Assembly (NCBI RefSeq): GCF_907164915.1
Contig: NC_061866.1
Location: 50,651,113-50,715,112, forward strand
From: Impatiens glandulifera
Lineage: Eukaryota > Streptophyta > Magnoliopsida > Ericales > Balsaminaceae
Direction: 5' to 3'
DNA: 64,000 nucleotides
The position numbers were made by a program, and so were the translations under genes. Below the pieces are notes generated by a model, which saw only the letters and a list, made by a program, of their open reading frames with translations, was not told the DNA's origin and made no database searches. Positions 62,051-64,000 of this stretch are shown piece after piece. Numbering within the stretch: the stretch's first letter is position 1; each line of letters opens with the position of its first letter.

Positions 62051-62979
62051 ATTATGTTGTTGTTATCTCTTTGTAATTGTTTGTTGTTAAATAACTCAGT
62101 TATTTGATTGATAATGGAGAATTTCCCTACAAATTCCATGATTACCAAAACAAACCAAGTTTCAAACTTTGGAGTTAATTTGATCAACAAATTACCGATT
62201 TCTGTCATAAATAAAATAAAATAAAAACATAACATAAGAACCACAATGATAGAATTGCAAATGTTTGTTAAAAGTTAAAATTTAGGTTATTTTTTTTAAT
62301 GATTGATTTTGTGCTCTATGATTAAAATTGATTGATTAAGTTAAAATAACAAGTAAAAATTGACTATACAACAAATATTTGAGAATTTGAAAAATAATAA
62401 CAATGACAATTATTAATCCAGAAATAGTTTGACATTATTAGCATTAAATAGTTTGACACGCAATTTACTGTATCATTAATCCAGGATACGGCAAATTGCT
62501 CCACATGAAGCTACTAGGGTTTGAAGAAAGAAAACAGGTCATCAAATGAAATAATCTAGAAAGTTTTTCTTTTCATTTCTTTTTTGGAGTAGTAGGTAAA
62601 AATATCCTCAGCTTTATGTAAGTTGTCTTTTTTTTACAAAATTTTAAATGCAAGTAAAATCCATAATTTATAAAACCCAAGAGTAAATATTAAACAAAAA
62701 TGACAGTTGTAAGCATTTTAAAAACTGATAGGTCTAGAGTAAAGATTAAACTAAGTATCCCAAAAGAGCTTACTACTAAAGCCCATAATCATGAACTAGT
62801 TAGAACTAATTCAGAATAACATACTGTTTCAACTTAAACCGCAACAAAATAACAGGTTTCTTCGCTGATCGCTTTGTTTTTGTTTTTATGCAAAATATAG
62901 GTTGTCAACAATAGCATCCAAAAGCCAAAAACGCTATTGCTGCTCCTTCCCATAAGACATCAGCTATATTTCAGTGACT
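62051..62979. other. Intergenic spacer before the SUVR 3' end
   Basis: AT-rich with no coding frame I support. The SUVR 3' UTR on the minus strand must start just left of 62980. Confidence 0.4.
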
Positions 62980-64000
62980 TCATTTTCTAGATTTTGATCC
63001 TGTTCCAAAAAGTTATAAAACTGTGTCAGTGTTAGGGTTTATAACAAAAACAAGTGCAGTCAATGTTGAAATTCAATTACACACTGACTTACTGCTGTTG
63101 CGTTTAATATTCCGGCAGAACTTGCTGCCACAATGACATTTAAAGGCCTTGACTGGATGTTCATGATCATCAAAATCAATACCGTAATCCTGCACTCAAA
63201 AAAGTAAAAATGAAATGTGCATAAATCAAAGAACTAGATTAAAATGTACTTAACAAGAGAAAGAGCAATAAACCGGACCAGCCTCCAAGAACAAATGATC
63301 AATAACTTACCCAGGTCAGTTCCTCCATCGCTTGCACTTTTCTTGTCGTGAAGAAAGCAAGCTGTACAAAAAGGAGGAAATGAAAAGAAATCACAAGAGT
63401 AATATTGATGTGAAAAATGAACAAGATACCATACATGATAATAGTGATGATCAGGTGTCTCCACTTCCACTGGTATCTCAACCATATTGGAGTCGAAACA
63501 TCTAACAGAATATAAGAAAACAAACCCGTTATATTGTGATTTATGCGAGGAGCAAAGAAAGACAAAAAAACTGAAAATTGTGTCATGGCCCTATATCTGG
63601 GGAACATAGATGATGCAGAGTTCATAACTTACCTGTGATTGATAAACCTTGCAACGTTCCCATAATAAGTAGCATCCAAGCATAGAGCTTCTTCGTCTTT
63701 TAAGACGCCTTCTGCACCCCAATCTGCATCAAGTAAAACAGGGTATGCATGTGCTTCACCATCTGATCTGGCTGACACTCGCTCAAACAATTCCGCATTT
63801 GTCAATATTTCTCCCACATATTCACACACAAAGGCACCCTTTGGAAGGTCCTGCAGTGTGCGAAGGCCCCATCCTTTGCCTCCTGGTGTCATAAAAACCT
63901 GATACCAATGCAAATGGTAATGGTAATAGAGGAAATCAATGTTATGCATGGATATTTATCTTTTCCCAAAAAAAAATATAAAGTATTGTGTTTCACCTGC
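62980..64000 (-). CDS. SUVR-type SET-domain histone methyltransferase, C-terminal exons (5' end outside window)
   Basis: Minus-strand exons: >64000-63997 (last four bases only), 63898-63633, 63501-63435, 63361-63311, 63189-63093 and 62999-62980, with stop TGA at 62982-62980. The SET domain runs [52 protein letters not shown] and AMEELTWDYGIDF. The post-SET zinc motif is [18 protein letters not shown] and the split before CFDSN fit the plant SUVR1/2/4 branch of Su(var)3-9-related enzymes, which methylate H3K9 or act in RNA-directed silencing. The product ends RNIKRNSRSKSRK. The paralogue cannot be fixed because the WIYLD N-terminus is outside the window. Confidence 0.92.

Noticed and set aside
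61882..62244. 120-codon minus-strand frame
   Set aside because: Overlaps the LTR-like remnant, low complexity and no family match.

Overview
This is a nuclear segment of a core eudicot plant genome. Genes are split by many GT-AG introns, intergenic DNA is very AT-rich with long (AT)n runs, and the protein families are plant-specific (GTD-binding/MYOB, SUVR, EXO84 paralogue, PLS-type PPR, OSB) alongside Copia, Helitron and MITE sequences. The species cannot be named from the sequence. I see no prokaryotic or organellar gene cluster, CRISPR array or operon. Exon models below were built by splicing conserved reading frames; phases are consistent in every model.

Layout. 1-735: C-terminal exons of an OSB-type organellar ssDNA-binding protein (+). 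1743-4230: myosin-binding GTD-binding protein (+), followed by a foldback MITE (4713-5099). 6735-7289: intronless single C2H2/EAR transcription factor of the TAC1/SUPERMAN type (+). 8346-11888: class 3 (DAG-lipase-like) lipase (-). 12996-14651: intronless E-class PPR protein (-). 15554-17029: YIF1-type Golgi/ER membrane protein (-). 18573-31150: cohesin subunit SMC1 (-), 18 coding exons and 1218 aa, with one intron that has AT-AC U12-type ends. 32932-35047: soluble ABCI-type ATPase (+), divergent from SMC1. 36450-36836: small EAR-motif orphan (-). 38002-38806: non-autonomous Helitron. 40303-41878: glycolipid transfer protein (+) with a 90-bp minisatellite upstream of its start exon. 43297-47147: exocyst EXO84-family subunit (+). 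48065-51846: BARD1-type RING/ePHD/BRCT protein (+). 62980-64000: 3' exons of a SUVR-type SET-domain histone methyltransferase (-).

The stretch 52200-62100 is a repeat island. It holds an hnRNP-like RRM pseudogene whose RRM1 (present as an inverted duplicate) and RRM2 are separated by about 7.3 kb of inserted DNA. Within that lies a complete but decayed Copia element (55483-59870) with two LTRs, a primer-binding site, a polypurine tract and a perfect 5-bp target duplication. Further on are a partial MITE related to the one at 4713 and a second, truncated Copia pol fragment of the opposite orientation.

Functional links are loose, as usual in plants. SMC1 and BARD1 both act in chromatid cohesion or DNA repair, and each has an E2F-like motif near its start. 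I found no convincing novel multi-gene system. The best items for follow-up are the AT-AC intron in SMC1, the inverted RRM duplicate, the tandem-unit Helitron and the exon-fragment copy inside a BARD1 intron.
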